This document shows positions 43,790 through 53,048 of a stretch of 64,000 nucleotides of DNA, piece by piece (position 1 is the first letter of the stretch; every line of letters begins with the position of its first letter). A model generated the notes under the pieces. The model made no database searches. It was not told the DNA's origin and saw only the letters and a program-made list of their open reading frames with translations. Both the position numbers and the translations under genes were made by a program. The DNA comes from VRUE01 sp963717375 (lineage in GTDB: Bacteria > Actinomycetota > Thermoleophilia > Solirubrobacterales > 70-9), in assembly GCA_963717375.1 (NCBI GenBank), contig OY970329.1, positions 2,604,001-2,668,000 on the forward strand. The letters run 5' to 3'.

Positions 43790-44904
43790 CCGCGACTGGC
43801 TGGGGCGGCGCGGGCGACAGCGTCTCGCAGTTCGTCGCGGCCACGATCGGTCAGTAGGCGCACCCGGCGTGGCGGCCCCTCGTCTTCGAGCCAGGTGACC
43901 GTTCCCGGCCAGTAGGGACCGGGTGGCGAGCCGGGATGGTGGAAGGCGTCGGCGTAGACCCAACTGCCGGTGTTGTGGAGGAGACCGCCGCCGGGGAGCG
44001 GCCAATCGGCCTCGCCCTCCCAGGGGCCGCCGCGGTGGGTGTGGCCGGTGATCACGTGGTCGGTCTCGATCCCCAGGTGCCGCGCCACCTCGGCGGCACC
44101 GTCGATCCCGCTGCGGGTGATCGAGGCGGGGGAGAGGTCCGGGCTGAAGTCGGTGCGGAAGAGGCGGTTGAGCAGCCAGACGCTTGCCGGGACGGCGGCT
44201 TTGACAGCGGCCTTGGTCGTCGCCTGCCGCGCCCGTCCGCCGTTGCGGTGGCGGCCCGACATCGAGCGCCAGGCGCGTTCGGAAGGTCGGGTCGCGCCGC
44301 GGGCCAGGCCGGCCTCGGCGAGGCCGAAGGCCAGGCCGTAGATCGGCCGCAGGACGCGCTCGTAATCGCCCGGGGTCGCGGGATTCGGCAGACGGGCGCC
44401 GGCCCGCATGATCGCCGCCGCGGCGACGCACTCCAGCCGCGGCAGGCTCATGTGGCAGTCCATGTAGTGGCCGTGGGTGGCGTAGACGTCGTCGCGCAGC
44501 CACACCCCGGGGTAGGCGATGCTGAGCTCGGCCTCACCGAGCCAGGCGGAGATCTGCTCGGCCGGCTCGCCCGCCGGCAGGGCGCGGTGCTCAAGCCCGA
44601 GGGTGCCGCCGGCGAGTGCAACCTCCTCGAGCAGCGGCTCGACAACCCGGTGGTCGTGGTTGCCGGGAACGAGCACCACGCGGCGTCCCGCCATCGCCTC
44701 GCCGAGCTCCTCGAAGAAGGGTTGGGCGAGTCTGAGCGTGTCGGCCAGCGGCAGTTCACGCAGCTCGATCGCATCGCCGAGCAGGATGAGGCGGTCGGCG
44801 GAGCGGACCTCGTCGAGCAGGACGCGGCGGATATCCGGATCGCGGGCGACGTCCTCGCCGGTGGCGCTGCCGAGGTGCAGGTCGGAGACGATCGCGGTGC
44901 GCAT
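43786..44904 (-). CDS. metallophosphoesterase
   Basis: 372 residues. Calcineurin-like motifs: IVSDLHLGS, LGDAIELR, VPGNHDHR, THGHYMD and TGHTHRGG. Dimetal phosphoesterase of unknown substrate, similar in layout to UDP-diacylglucosamine hydrolase-like proteins. TAGGTT lies 6 nt before its ATG (leaderless). Confidence 0.8.
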   Translation of the reverse strand: MRTAIVSDLHLGSATGEDVARDPDIRRVLLDEVRSADRLILLGDAIELRELPLADTLRLAQPFFEELGEAMAGRRVVLVPGNHDHRVVEPLLEEVALAGGTLGLEHRALPAGEPAEQISAWLGEAELSIAYPGVWLRDDVYATHGHYMDCHMSLPRLECVAAAAIMRAGARLPNPATPGDYERVLRPIYGLAFGLAEAGLARGATRPSERAWRSMSGRHRNGGRARQATTKAAVKAAVPASVWLLNRLFRTDFSPDLSPASITRSGIDGAAEVARHLGIETDHVITGHTHRGGPWEGEADWPLPGGGLLHNTGSWVYADAFHHPGSPPGPYWPGTVTWLEDEGPPRRVRLLTDRGRDELRDAVARAAPASRG

Positions 44905-44910
44905 CGGGGC

Positions 44911-44916
44911 AACCTA
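44911..44916 (-). promoter_or_regulatory. leaderless -10 (TAGGTT) of metallophosphoesterase gene
   Basis: On the minus strand TAGGTT ends 6 nt before ATG 44904. Confidence 0.5.
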
Positions 44917-44928
44917 GCCGTTCCGCAT

Positions 44929-44942
44929 TGGCTGGTCAGCCA
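44929..44942. promoter_or_regulatory. 14-bp palindrome in divergent promoter region
   Basis: TGGCTG-GT-CAGCCA, perfect arms, midway between the phosphoesterase (minus) and alpha/beta hydrolase (plus) promoters; a candidate operator. Confidence 0.4.
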
Positions 44943-44952
44943 GTTATCCGGT

Positions 44953-44958
44953 TAGACT
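44953..44958 (+). promoter_or_regulatory. leaderless -10 (TAGACT) of alpha/beta hydrolase gene
   Basis: TAGACT ends 6 nt before ATG 44965. Confidence 0.5.
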
Positions 44959-44964
44959 TCGCCG

Positions 44965-45882
44965 ATGGCCGAGTTGAGCGAGGAGCGCCTGGCGCCCGTC
45001 AATGGCATCGAGATCGCCTACCAGGAGGTGGGGGACCCCGACGCCGCGCCGCTGATGCTGGTGATGGGGCTGGGGACGCAGATGCTGGCCTGGGACGAGG
45101 AGTTCTGCGGGCAGCTGGCCGAACGCGGCTTCCGCGTGGTGCGCTTCGACAACCGCGACATCGGCCACTCGACGATGCTCGAATCCGCCGGGGTTCCCGG
45201 TCGCGTCGACCTCTTCCTCGGGCGCCGCGGCAGCGCCGCCTACCTGCTGTCCGACATGGCCGCCGACACGACCGCGCTGATGGACCACCTCGGGATCGAG
45301 TCGGCCCACGTCGTCGGCGCCTCGATGGGCGGGATGATCGGCCAGACCCTGGCGATCGAGTACCCCGAGCGGGTCCGCTCGCTGGTCTCGATCATGTCGA
45401 CCACGGGCAGCCGCCGGGTGGGGACGCCGACGCTGAAGGCGTTCGGGCTTCTGCTGGCCGAGGCGCCGAAGGGCCGCGACGCCTACATCGAGCGCATCGT
45501 CAAGACCTTCAAGGTGATCGGCTCGCCCGCCTACCCGATGGACGAGGAGCGCTTCCGCGAGCTGGCCGGGAGGCTGTACGAGCGCTCGCACAATCCCAGG
45601 GGTGTGCTGCGCCAGATGCACGCGATCAGCGCCTCGGGCGACCGCACCGCGGCGCTGCGCAAGCTGAAGCTGCCGGCGACCGTGATCCACGGGACCCGCG
45701 ATCCCCTGGTGCGACCGAGCGGTGGCCGCGCCACCGCGAGCGCGATCCCCGGCGCCCGGCTGCGCATAGTCGAGGGCATGGGCCACGACCTTCCCCGCGC
45801 GCTCTGGCCGACCTTCGTCGGCGAGATCGTCGACACAGCCTCAAGAGCTGGCTGGCGGGCCCCCGCCACGCAGCCCGCCTGA
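44965..45882 (+). CDS. alpha/beta hydrolase
   Basis: 305 residues. LMLVMGLGTQMLAWDEEF (oxyanion region), RFDNRDIGHST, nucleophile Ser in GASMGGMIGQ, and GMGHDLPRALW carrying the His. Esterase/lipase-like enzyme of the type annotated in actinobacteria next to stress genes; substrate unknown. Its 3' end overlaps the convergent regulator by 42 nt. Confidence 0.8.
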   Translation: MAELSEERLAPVNGIEIAYQEVGDPDAAPLMLVMGLGTQMLAWDEEFCGQLAERGFRVVRFDNRDIGHSTMLESAGVPGRVDLFLGRRGSAAYLLSDMAADTTALMDHLGIESAHVVGASMGGMIGQTLAIEYPERVRSLVSIMSTTGSRRVGTPTLKAFGLLLAEAPKGRDAYIERIVKTFKVIGSPAYPMDEERFRELAGRLYERSHNPRGVLRQMHAISASGDRTAALRKLKLPATVIHGTRDPLVRPSGGRATASAIPGARLRIVEGMGHDLPRALWPTFVGEIVDTASRAGWRAPATQPA

Positions 45883-46110
45883 GCGCGGCCGGATTCGTCG
45901 CGCCTCGATCAAGCCGGCCTCTGCCAGCACGTCGCAGTGGTAGGCGACCCGGGGCAGCGGCTCGTCAAGGGCCTCGGCCAGCTCCGGCGGGTCCACGCTG
46001 CCTTTCTCCATCTCGGTGGCGATCCGCGCGCGGAGAGGGTGCTCCAGCACCTGCGCCCGTCGCCGATCGGTCGAGGCCGGCACCTCGCGTTCTTTTGCTC
46101 CAGGCTCCAT
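45841..46110 (-). CDS. ArsR-like winged-helix regulator
   Basis: 89 residues. RRAQVLEHPLRARIATEMEK, PELAEALDEPLPRVAYHCDV and LAEAGLIEARR form a winged helix. The C-terminal tail (RSGGLRGGGPPASS) lies in the overlap with the hydrolase and is probably disordered. Ligand and target unknown. Confidence 0.65.
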   Translation of the reverse strand: MEPGAKEREVPASTDRRRAQVLEHPLRARIATEMEKGSVDPPELAEALDEPLPRVAYHCDVLAEAGLIEARRIRPRSGGLRGGGPPASS

Positions 46111-46244
46111 CCCTTCGATCCTCTCTCTCGAATGGCCACCCCTGCGGCGCCTCCCGCCAGCCCGTCCCGAGGTTTGTCCTCGGCATCGCTAAAAAAACAC
46201 TAAGCGATGAAAAGTTGCGGTTGCCGAATCGGCGCTGAACGAAA

Positions 46245-46272
46245 CCCCCGGCCCGCTCTCTGGGGCCGAGGG
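46245..46272 (-). terminator. terminator of tRNA-Leu
   Basis: CCCCCGGCCC (46245-46254) and GGGCCGAGGG (46263-46272) pair with one mismatch; on the minus strand the stem is followed by TTTCGTT. It lies 17 nt beyond the 3' end of tRNA-Leu. Confidence 0.65.
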
Positions 46273-46288
46273 TCTGAACTTCGAAGGT

Positions 46289-46375
46289 TGGTGCGGCTGA
46301 GAGGAGTCGAACCTCCACGGAGTTTCCTCCACACGGATCTGAACCGTGCGCGTCTACCAGTTCCGCCACAGCCGC
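46289..46375 (-). tRNA. tRNA-Leu (CAG)
   Basis: Acceptor GCGGCTG pairs with CAGCCGC. The anticodon loop in CACGGTTCAGATCCGTG has anticodon CAG, there is a long variable arm, and the T-loop is GGTTCGACTCC. The CCA end is encoded (46289-46291). Confidence 0.95.
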
Positions 46376-46465
46376 GAGGCAAGGCAATCTACCGGTTGCG
46401 CCCCGACGCCGGAGGCCACCGACGCGACAGGCCACCCACCCATCTGGCTAGAATGACCAACCCTC

Positions 46466-46538
46466 GCCGCTATCGTCTAGGGGACTAGGACGCTGGCTTC
46501 TCATGCCAGAAACCGGGGTTCGAATCCCCGTAGCGGTA
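46466..46538 (+). tRNA. tRNA-Glu (CTC)
   Basis: Acceptor GCCGCTA pairs with TAGCGGT (one G-U). The anticodon stem CTGGC/GCCAG encloses TTCTCAT, anticodon CTC. T-loop GGTTCGAATCC. No CCA is encoded. Its presence fits the GAG preference of most genes here. Confidence 0.95.
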
Positions 46539-46554
46539 TCGGGATACTGGCGAT

Positions 46555-47004
46555 GTGAATTCTCTTGTGGCTGCCGGGGCAGGCTTCTTGCTCGCGGTTC
46601 TGTGGTTCGACCTCATGTTCGACGTTCAGGCGCTGAGGAGCCGTGAGGGTCCGCTGTCAGAGGCGGTGCTCTCCTCGATCGCGTGCTACTACAGACGCGT
46701 GACGACGACGGCTCGGCCGATGGACCGACTGATCGCGCTGGTCATGCTGGTCACGTTGGCCGCCATCGTTATCGAGATCGTGCGCGGAGATGTGTCGGCC
46801 TGGGTGGGGTGGACCTCCCTCGTTCTAGCCGCCGCGCCAATTGCCCTTGCCGCCACGCGCACCCTGCCGAGGGCCGTCCAGCTTGGTGCTCGTGAGGACA
46901 CCGTCGATCGTCAGAGTGCACTGGCGCGCTCGGTGGGCCGCGACCATCTGCTGTGCCTGGCGTCGATCGCGACTCTGCTGGTGCTCCAGGTCGCTGCGAC
47001 CTGA
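46555..47004 (+). CDS. conserved-type membrane protein
   Basis: 149 residues from GTG 46555, starting 16 nt after tRNA-Glu. Hydrophobic helices at the N-terminus (AAGAGFLLAVLWFDLMFDVQ), the middle (LIALVMLVTLAAIVIEIV) and the end. Family not named; short multi-pass membrane protein. Confidence 0.6.
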   Translation: MNSLVAAGAGFLLAVLWFDLMFDVQALRSREGPLSEAVLSSIACYYRRVTTTARPMDRLIALVMLVTLAAIVIEIVRGDVSAWVGWTSLVLAAAPIALAATRTLPRAVQLGAREDTVDRQSALARSVGRDHLLCLASIATLLVLQVAAT

Positions 47005-47149
47005 GCGCCGTCGCTCGACACGACGACCTTTCTGTTAGGGACGAAACGCTGTAGCGGTATGGCTCGCGCGAGGCCGCGACTACTCCCCCAGGGCTCTTTC
47101 TTCTGCAGGCCCCGGGCGGGCGTGAACTGAGCGAGTACCTTTTCCGGAC

Positions 47150-48001
47150 TTGGAGCACACGGAGACATCTGGCGTTGCCGATGGCGAGGGGTCCGAGCGC
47201 AGGCGGGTGCGCAGATGGATTGCGGTCGGCCTGGCGGTGGCGGTCGTTGTCCCCATCGTCTTTGTCCTGGAGCAAGCAGGTGGGAGTGGCAGTGGCCCCC
47301 TGGACGCAATTGCCAAGGCGGCCGAAGCGACGCAGCGCCAAGCGGGCGGGCACGCGTTGATCCACGCCACGGTGACGGCGTCGGACACACCCGAAGGAAT
47401 AACCGAGACCGGGTCGATCGTCTTCGAAAACGGCGGCCGCGCTCGCGGGACGTTGGTGGTCCGAGGCCACACGACGGGCCGACGAGCAAAGGTCCAGGCC
47501 ATCGCTGACGGCACCACCTCGTATACGAAGTCCGATCAGTTCAGCTCGCTGCCGGAAGGGCGCAAATGGGTAAAGGTTGATTTTTCCTCGGCGGACTCGA
47601 GGTCGTCGCTTCCGGCCGATCGCGGACCGAAGGAGGGACTGAAGCTGCTCGAACAGATGGACGGAGCGGAAGAAATCGGGAAGGAAGACATCCGCGGAAT
47701 GGCTGCCACGCGTTACCGTGGCACCCTGCCGGTTTCTGAGAAGGAAGTGTTCGGAGTCGAAGTCCAGGTTTCGCCGCCGCAGGTCGAAGTTTGGATCGAC
47801 GCTCGGGCCCGGGTGCGGCGGATGACAGTCATCGTCTCCGGCTCCGCTGAGGGAGAGGAAGGATCCACCACCACCGACATGACCATGGATTTCCTCGACT
47901 TCAAGCCGGTGTCGAAAATCGAACTGCCGAAGCCGGACGAAATCTACGACGCAACCGGCCGGATCGAATCCAAACTTAGGTCTTCGGCCGAAGCCCCCTG
48001 A
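47150..48001 (+). CDS. membrane-anchored LppX/LprG-like protein
   Basis: 283 residues from TTG 47150. One N-terminal membrane helix (WIAVGLAVAVVVPIVFVL) with no lipobox. The outer domain (TETGSIVFENGGRARGTLVV, KWVKVDFSS, VEVWIDARARVRRM) resembles the LppX_LprAFG lipid-carrier fold. Exported protein, ligand unknown. Start of a row of secreted proteins. Confidence 0.55.
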   Translation: MEHTETSGVADGEGSERRRVRRWIAVGLAVAVVVPIVFVLEQAGGSGSGPLDAIAKAAEATQRQAGGHALIHATVTASDTPEGITETGSIVFENGGRARGTLVVRGHTTGRRAKVQAIADGTTSYTKSDQFSSLPEGRKWVKVDFSSADSRSSLPADRGPKEGLKLLEQMDGAEEIGKEDIRGMAATRYRGTLPVSEKEVFGVEVQVSPPQVEVWIDARARVRRMTVIVSGSAEGEEGSTTTDMTMDFLDFKPVSKIELPKPDEIYDATGRIESKLRSSAEAP

Positions 48002-48215
48002 GGAGGCCGGACATCGGCGTCCGTGAGGAGCGCTCTGACCTGGAAGCACCGGGTGGTTCACTTTTACCCCGGTAGAGGTGTCCGTTTTTCAACCGGTGTT
48101 GATGTTGCTCGGGTCGCTTTGACCAAATAGCATGAACGGGCTTCGCTTGGTATGCCCTCGGTGCGGACCAAAGTGAAGGCCCGGACACAGGCGGAGACAA
48201 ACTGAGAGGCGGAGC

Positions 48216-49163
48216 ATGAGCGGAACTGGGGAGCGGGGGGCGTGCAAACGGGGCACCCGAGGTCTTGGCAAGGCTTGCGTGGCAGTGGTGGCGACGGTGG
48301 TGTTGCTTGCCTTGGCGCCGGCCAGCGCCCTGGCAGAAGGCGGCAAAGCCATCTCGACGGCGCCATCGGTGGTCTACGGCCAGCAGGAGTTCGGCAATAC
48401 GGCGAGTGGGCAGTTCCTCGAAGGTAGCTGCGGAACCGGGCTATTCGGTGCTGGGGACGGCTGGCGCTCGTATTGGTCAATGGCGGTGACGACCGGCGAC
48501 CTGTTGACCATCAACTGGGAAGGCGTCGCTGGCACCGAACTGAAGGTCATGCCGCCTGGAACGACGGATTACACGATATTCCAGACCAATCCCGCCGTAT
48601 CCGAGGAGCTGTCGAGCAACCTCAAGAACCAGGCGCAGTACACCGTCCCGATCTCTGGTGTCATGCCCTTGTACTTCCGAGTTTGTTCGGACTACGGCAC
48701 GCCGGGACCGTACAGCTTCACGGTCACCGCCCAGCATGGCCTGAGCGTCAATCTGCTGCCGCGCCCGAACATTCGCACCAACAGCGTCATCCAAGGCAGC
48801 GCGGCACTAGTCAGTGGGGCCCCGGTGCCGAACGGTACGACCTTCACTCTAACGGCCAATTGGTCAAATGGCTCGGCCAGCTACAGCGCTGTCAGCGTCG
48901 AGGGCACCTTGGCCTTCACCCTGGCCTTGCCTGAAGAACTTGAGGGACAGACGATCTCCCTGGCCCTTAACCGCGCCGCCGATAGCCAATATTTGGCACC
49001 GAAGACGGCGGAAATCCAGACCCACGTCGCGCGGCCCCGAGTCCAGCCGAAGCCCGTCACGCACAAGCCCTTGAAATGCCGCAGGCACTTTAAGAAGCGC
49101 AGGATCCATGGCGAGGTCCGCTGCGTAAAAGTGAGGCACCACCACCGACACCACCGACGGTAG
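48216..49163 (+). CDS. secreted protein with basic His/Arg tail
   Basis: 315 residues with a signal peptide (ACVAVVATVVLLALAPASALA). The beta-rich core has few Cys; the C-terminus after residue 285 is strongly basic (KCRRHFKKRRIHGEVRC, then HHHRHHRR). GGCGGAG is the ribosome site. The next gene begins 2 nt after its stop. Role unknown; the basic tail may bind cell-wall polymers. Confidence 0.55.
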   Translation: MSGTGERGACKRGTRGLGKACVAVVATVVLLALAPASALAEGGKAISTAPSVVYGQQEFGNTASGQFLEGSCGTGLFGAGDGWRSYWSMAVTTGDLLTINWEGVAGTELKVMPPGTTDYTIFQTNPAVSEELSSNLKNQAQYTVPISGVMPLYFRVCSDYGTPGPYSFTVTAQHGLSVNLLPRPNIRTNSVIQGSAALVSGAPVPNGTTFTLTANWSNGSASYSAVSVEGTLAFTLALPEELEGQTISLALNRAADSQYLAPKTAEIQTHVARPRVQPKPVTHKPLKCRRHFKKRRIHGEVRCVKVRHHHRHHRR

Positions 49164-49164
49164 C

Positions 49165-51561
49165 GTGTCCCGCGTCGCCGTTGCTTTTGCTGCCGTCGTA
49201 TTCCTGTTCGGTTCTCAGTGCGCCGGCAACGCGGCGGCGGATCCGTTTGGAGCTCGCCTTGCCCAGCTGGCAAAGCTGGCGGAAACGGAAGGGGTGGGAG
49301 CGGGATTGAGAGAGGTTGCCGAAACGCCTGCGCTTGCGGACCTGGGTACGAGTCTGCCAGGGACACTGGGGAAAGGCGACAAGCACCTGCTCGAGCTGGT
49401 CATAACTCTCACGTCGCCGCGTATGTCGCGCATTCACGAGAGTCTTTCGTCGCACAAGAGACTCGCTGCGGCCGATCGCAAGTTCCTGGGCCGCATAGTC
49501 CGGCAACTGGGGACGAACCCCGCCGTCGCGGAACTGCGCAGGCGGGGCATCGCGCTTAAGCATGACCCTGCAGAGCTGGAGAACCTCTGGCAGCAGCTAC
49601 CCGGATCTAGCCATCCGTCGGGGGACCTCGATGCTGCTCCAGGCCGGGCCCCGATCGAAGAGGTCGTAGCGGCGGTGAATCGGCCTATGCACGCGTTGGG
49701 GGATCGGTCCATTGCGGCTCGTGGGGCAGCGCTTTTGGCAAGCCGAGCGGGCTATCGATACATACGTCGCCTGCCGCCAATCGCTCTCGCCATGCTGTTT
49801 CCGAAGGCCGGCCCAGGCCCAAACACGGCGCACTCCTCGGGAATCTGCGCTTCGGGTTCGATCGGCCCCTCGGTGACCACGATCCTCGATGTCACCGCGG
49901 ACGTGGTGTTGGGAGACGTGGTAGCCGAGGCAACTCAGAAGGCAGTCGGCAAGGCGGTCTACTGGGATGCGGCCTTTGGGAGAAGAGCGCTGGCTTGGAA
50001 GGTGTTCGCTCCGCTGAGCAGGCTGAAGGGGATATACGAGAGCGTCGCCAACGGAGAAAAGCTGGCTGAGGCGGCCTGGAACGCGATGGTTAAGTGCGGC
50101 GCGAAATTGGTGAAGATCGTCCCGGAGCCCGCGAGCAGGGCGGCCGGCATACCGCAATCGTTTTCTCTTCTGGCGGAGGATAAGAAGGGCACGAGTTGGG
50201 GCGGAATTCGCATCGACACCCTCAGGATGTCCGGCGGAAGCTGCGACATAGAGATGCAGGCTTGCTACGGAAAAGTGGTGGGGGACCAGTCCGTCGTGGC
50301 GACATTTGGAAACCTAGGCGCCACCGGAAGGTTCAAGGTGACGCCGGGCGCGATCGCCCATCTTGATCTGGATCCAAACGACGCGACTATCGACGTGGGG
50401 GAGGAATCTCCCACGTATCGGGTTTACGCAACGGATAGCTTCGGCAACCTCGTCACGACCCACTTTGGCACCGAGGCGAGCGGAGTGCATCTAGAGATTT
50501 CCCCCGACGGCACCTGCAACCAGGCAACCGGGCGATGCAGCCCCGGGGCGGCGGGCAATCATTTTGTGGAAGCGGTGACCAACGCAACCTCGCCTGTTAT
50601 CTCGTCGGCCAGACTCAATGTGCGTGCAGGAAAGCTGGTTTTGACACCTGCTAGCGCCACTATTAAGACCGGGGAGACTCAGGGCTACACTGCCAAGGAA
50701 TTGACGCTTGATGGGGTGCCTGTTCGGTCGGTGGCATTCGGCTCCTCCACCAATCAGGCGACCCTCTCGATTTCGCCTGACGGCAGCTGCGATCAGGCGG
50801 CCGGAACTTGCGCGCCGTCGCACTCGGGACCACATGTCGTGACCGCGAAAACCCCGGACACGGCAGGCCAGGCGACCCTGGAAGTCGAACCAAGGGAATT
50901 GAAAATCACGCCCACGAGTCTCGAAGCGGCTGTACCGACGCGTGACTATGAGGAAGTACTTGAAATGGTGGGCGCGGAAGGTGAAGTCGACTGGCAGATC
51001 TCGGGTAGCCCGCCCAACGGGATCGAATTTCGCCGCGCTAAAGAATTTGATTTGGGCAATGAACCTGAAAGCCCTGTGTTTGGGAACCCGCCAGAGGATG
51101 CCGCGCTTCTCATCGGTTCACCGGTGGCCCTTGGAACCGGTACCTTCACGGTCACTGCGCAAGACGCCGCAGGGAATTTCGCTCATCGAACGTTTGGGAT
51201 CACGTCGAAGGCCCCCTGTGCAGGGAGGTGTGCAGAAGCCGGCCCCTACGAGCAGGTCACCGTTGCTTGGCCGGATTGCCAATGTGGAGTTGGCTCTGGC
51301 AACTATTACTACTTGAGACCGATCGTCAGCGGGACGCCTCTCGAACAGTACATCTGGGCGCCCCGCCCTCAGCTGTATTCTGGTCCAGAAGGAAGGGTAT
51401 GGGTGACGCTCGGCTCGAATTTGATCGGTCACGCTGGAACCCATGTGGGGGTGGAAATTTCTTACGGGCCAGGGCCGCCCGCGGAGGAACTTACATGGGA
51501 AGAATTTGTTGAAACGCTTCAATCGCTGGGCAATACCAATTCCGTGACGGTGCGCCGCTGA
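49165..51561 (+). CDS. secreted protein with Big2-like repeats
   Basis: 798 residues from GTG, signal peptide AVVFLFGSQCAGNAAA. The first 330 residues are helical. Then two Ig-like repeats of the Big_2 style (LVLTPASATIKTGETQGYTA and neighbouring units with SPDGSCDQAAGTCAPS and SPDGTCNQATGRCSPG), followed by a putative C-terminal domain after 580 with several Cys. Surface or wall-associated role inferred. Probably in an operon with the preceding gene. Confidence 0.6.
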   Translation: MSRVAVAFAAVVFLFGSQCAGNAAADPFGARLAQLAKLAETEGVGAGLREVAETPALADLGTSLPGTLGKGDKHLLELVITLTSPRMSRIHESLSSHKRLAAADRKFLGRIVRQLGTNPAVAELRRRGIALKHDPAELENLWQQLPGSSHPSGDLDAAPGRAPIEEVVAAVNRPMHALGDRSIAARGAALLASRAGYRYIRRLPPIALAMLFPKAGPGPNTAHSSGICASGSIGPSVTTILDVTADVVLGDVVAEATQKAVGKAVYWDAAFGRRALAWKVFAPLSRLKGIYESVANGEKLAEAAWNAMVKCGAKLVKIVPEPASRAAGIPQSFSLLAEDKKGTSWGGIRIDTLRMSGGSCDIEMQACYGKVVGDQSVVATFGNLGATGRFKVTPGAIAHLDLDPNDATIDVGEESPTYRVYATDSFGNLVTTHFGTEASGVHLEISPDGTCNQATGRCSPGAAGNHFVEAVTNATSPVISSARLNVRAGKLVLTPASATIKTGETQGYTAKELTLDGVPVRSVAFGSSTNQATLSISPDGSCDQAAGTCAPSHSGPHVVTAKTPDTAGQATLEVEPRELKITPTSLEAAVPTRDYEEVLEMVGAEGEVDWQISGSPPNGIEFRRAKEFDLGNEPESPVFGNPPEDAALLIGSPVALGTGTFTVTAQDAAGNFAHRTFGITSKAPCAGRCAEAGPYEQVTVAWPDCQCGVGSGNYYYLRPIVSGTPLEQYIWAPRPQLYSGPEGRVWVTLGSNLIGHAGTHVGVEISYGPGPPAEELTWEEFVETLQSLGNTNSVTVRR

Positions 51562-51591
51562 CCTCCCTTCCGAATCCACGACCTGCTCGTC

Positions 51592-51597
51592 TATGGT
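51592..51597 (+). promoter_or_regulatory. leaderless -10 (TATGGT) of the gene at 51604
   Basis: TATGGT ends 6 nt before ATG 51604. Confidence 0.5.
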
Positions 51598-51603
51598 GGG
51601 TAG

Positions 51604-51957
51604 ATGAGTAGCGATCTCACCGCTTTGGTCGTCGGGATTACTCTTGGCATCGCCATCGTCGTTCTGGGCTTGCGTCGCAATCTCGCCGATGTCACGCGAA
51701 GCTGGCTGCCGCGGTTTGGGGAGACCCCGGAGCCGGGCGCGACGCCGGGATTCTTCGAGGGGGGACAGGGGCATCGTCAGTTTTCTCCACGGCAAACGCG
51801 GCTTGCCTTTTGGGCCTCGCTGTTGTTCAGCGTTTGCTACGCGGCACTCGCGGTCCTGTCGACCAATGACAGGCTGATTCACGTAATCGGCGCTGCCCTG
51901 TTTGCGATCGTCGCCGTGGTGCATATGTTGAGGCTGCGGCGGTTGCTCGCGAGATGA
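51604..51957 (+). CDS. small membrane protein
   Basis: 117 residues with helices at the N-terminus (TALVVGITLGIAIVVLGL) and the C-terminal half (FWASLLFSVCYAALAVL and VIGAALFAIVAVVHML). Family not recognised. ATGA overlap with the cupin gene indicates co-translation. Confidence 0.6.
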   Translation: MSSDLTALVVGITLGIAIVVLGLRRNLADVTRSWLPRFGETPEPGATPGFFEGGQGHRQFSPRQTRLAFWASLLFSVCYAALAVLSTNDRLIHVIGAALFAIVAVVHMLRLRRLLAR

Positions 51958-52322
51958 TGCGAGTTGGGGAGCCGAAGCGCGTTGAGAAGCCCTGGGGCCA
52001 TGAGATTTGGTGGGCCGAGACGCCGGAGTACGCCGGAAAGGTTCTTGTCGTCCAGGCGGGGCAGGCTCTCTCGTTGCAGCTGCACCGCGAGAAGGACGAG
52101 AGCTCCTACTTGTTCTCGGGTCGCTTGCGGCTGACGAGCGGCCCCGCGGAGAGCCGGCTCGAGGAGCAAATACTCGAGCCCGGGCAGAGCTGGCGAGTGG
52201 AGCCGGGCACCATTCACTCCATTGAGGCGCTTGAGGACTCGGTCATTTTCGAGGTCTCAACTCCGCACCTCGATGACGTAGTTCGCCTCAGCGATCGCTA
52301 CGGGCGAGTCGGCGGAGACTGA
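51954..52322 (+). CDS. cupin (mannose-6-phosphate isomerase type II-like)
   Basis: 122 residues. VEKPWGHEIWWAET then QLHREKDESSYLFSGRL and PGTIHSIEA match the cupin pattern of phosphomannose isomerase/mannose-1-phosphate guanylyltransferase C-terminal domains; the His and Glu metal ligands are present. Probably a sugar-phosphate isomerase or binding cupin. Confidence 0.75.
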   Translation: MMRVGEPKRVEKPWGHEIWWAETPEYAGKVLVVQAGQALSLQLHREKDESSYLFSGRLRLTSGPAESRLEEQILEPGQSWRVEPGTIHSIEALEDSVIFEVSTPHLDDVVRLSDRYGRVGGD

Positions 52323-52330
52323 TTTCTCAG

Positions 52331-53014
52331 TCAGCCGGTGCTTGTTTCGGCCTCGGGGCCGACTGGGCGCGCGGCGCTCAGAAGCTCCAGGCTGCCCCAT
52401 GCCGTTCGCAGCCGATCGTGGCGTTCGACGGCGGAGAAGCCGGCGTTTTCTATGAAGTGGGGCAGGCGGCCAGCGGCGTGGTCGCGGATTCCATCGAAGC
52501 CGTCGAAGATGGCGAGGGTGAAGAGGCCCGCCCGCATCAGCGGGTCCTGAGGTTTGCCCCAGTCGGCGACGTGGAGGCGGCCGCCGGGGCGGAGGACGCG
52601 GTGGGCCTGGGCTAGGGCACCGCGCTTGCCGGCGGCATCGAGGTGGTGCAGGAGTAGCGACATCACCACCCGGTCACAGCTTTGGTCGGCGAGCGGGAGT
52701 TCGTTGGCCAATCCCTGCTTCCACTCGACCGCCTCCGCGCCCAGCTTGGCCCGGGCGATTGCCAGGATCTCCGGGTCCCCGTCGACTCCGATGACCTCGG
52801 CGGCGGGCGCCGCGGCGGCGATCGCGATCGCAAAGGTGCCCGTCCCGGCGCCGACGTCGGCGATGCGACAGCCGCTCGGCAGATCTTCCAGGACCTGTCC
52901 GGCAAGCCGACCGCGAAACAGGCGCTCCCGGGTTGTCATCGCGATGACCGAGTCGTAGAACCGGGTCATGCCGCGCAGCCCGGCGGCGGGCACGTAGCGG
53001 CCCTCCGTGCTCAT
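52331..53014 (-). CDS. class I SAM-dependent methyltransferase
   Basis: 227 residues. IADVGAGTGTFAIAIAAA (motif I), EVIGVDGDPEIL, CDRVVMSLLLHHLD and AHRVLRPGGRLHVADWG fit UbiE/Methyltransf_11-like enzymes. Substrate unknown. A ribosome site AAAGGA precedes ATG 53014. Confidence 0.85.
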   Translation of the reverse strand: MSTEGRYVPAAGLRGMTRFYDSVIAMTTRERLFRGRLAGQVLEDLPSGCRIADVGAGTGTFAIAIAAAAPAAEVIGVDGDPEILAIARAKLGAEAVEWKQGLANELPLADQSCDRVVMSLLLHHLDAAGKRGALAQAHRVLRPGGRLHVADWGKPQDPLMRAGLFTLAIFDGFDGIRDHAAGRLPHFIENAGFSAVERHDRLRTAWGSLELLSAARPVGPEAETSTG

Positions 53015-53048
53015 TGCCGTGCTCGTCCTTTCACGGGGCCAGAGCCGA

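Noticed and set aside
42833..44503. 556-residue minus-strand frame
   Set aside because: It runs antisense to the dehalogenase and in another frame of the phosphoesterase, both with catalytic motifs; shadow only.
46289..46538. tRNA genes as integration sites
   Set aside because: No integrase, no repeated tRNA 3' end and no element genes next to them; only ordinary chromosomal genes.
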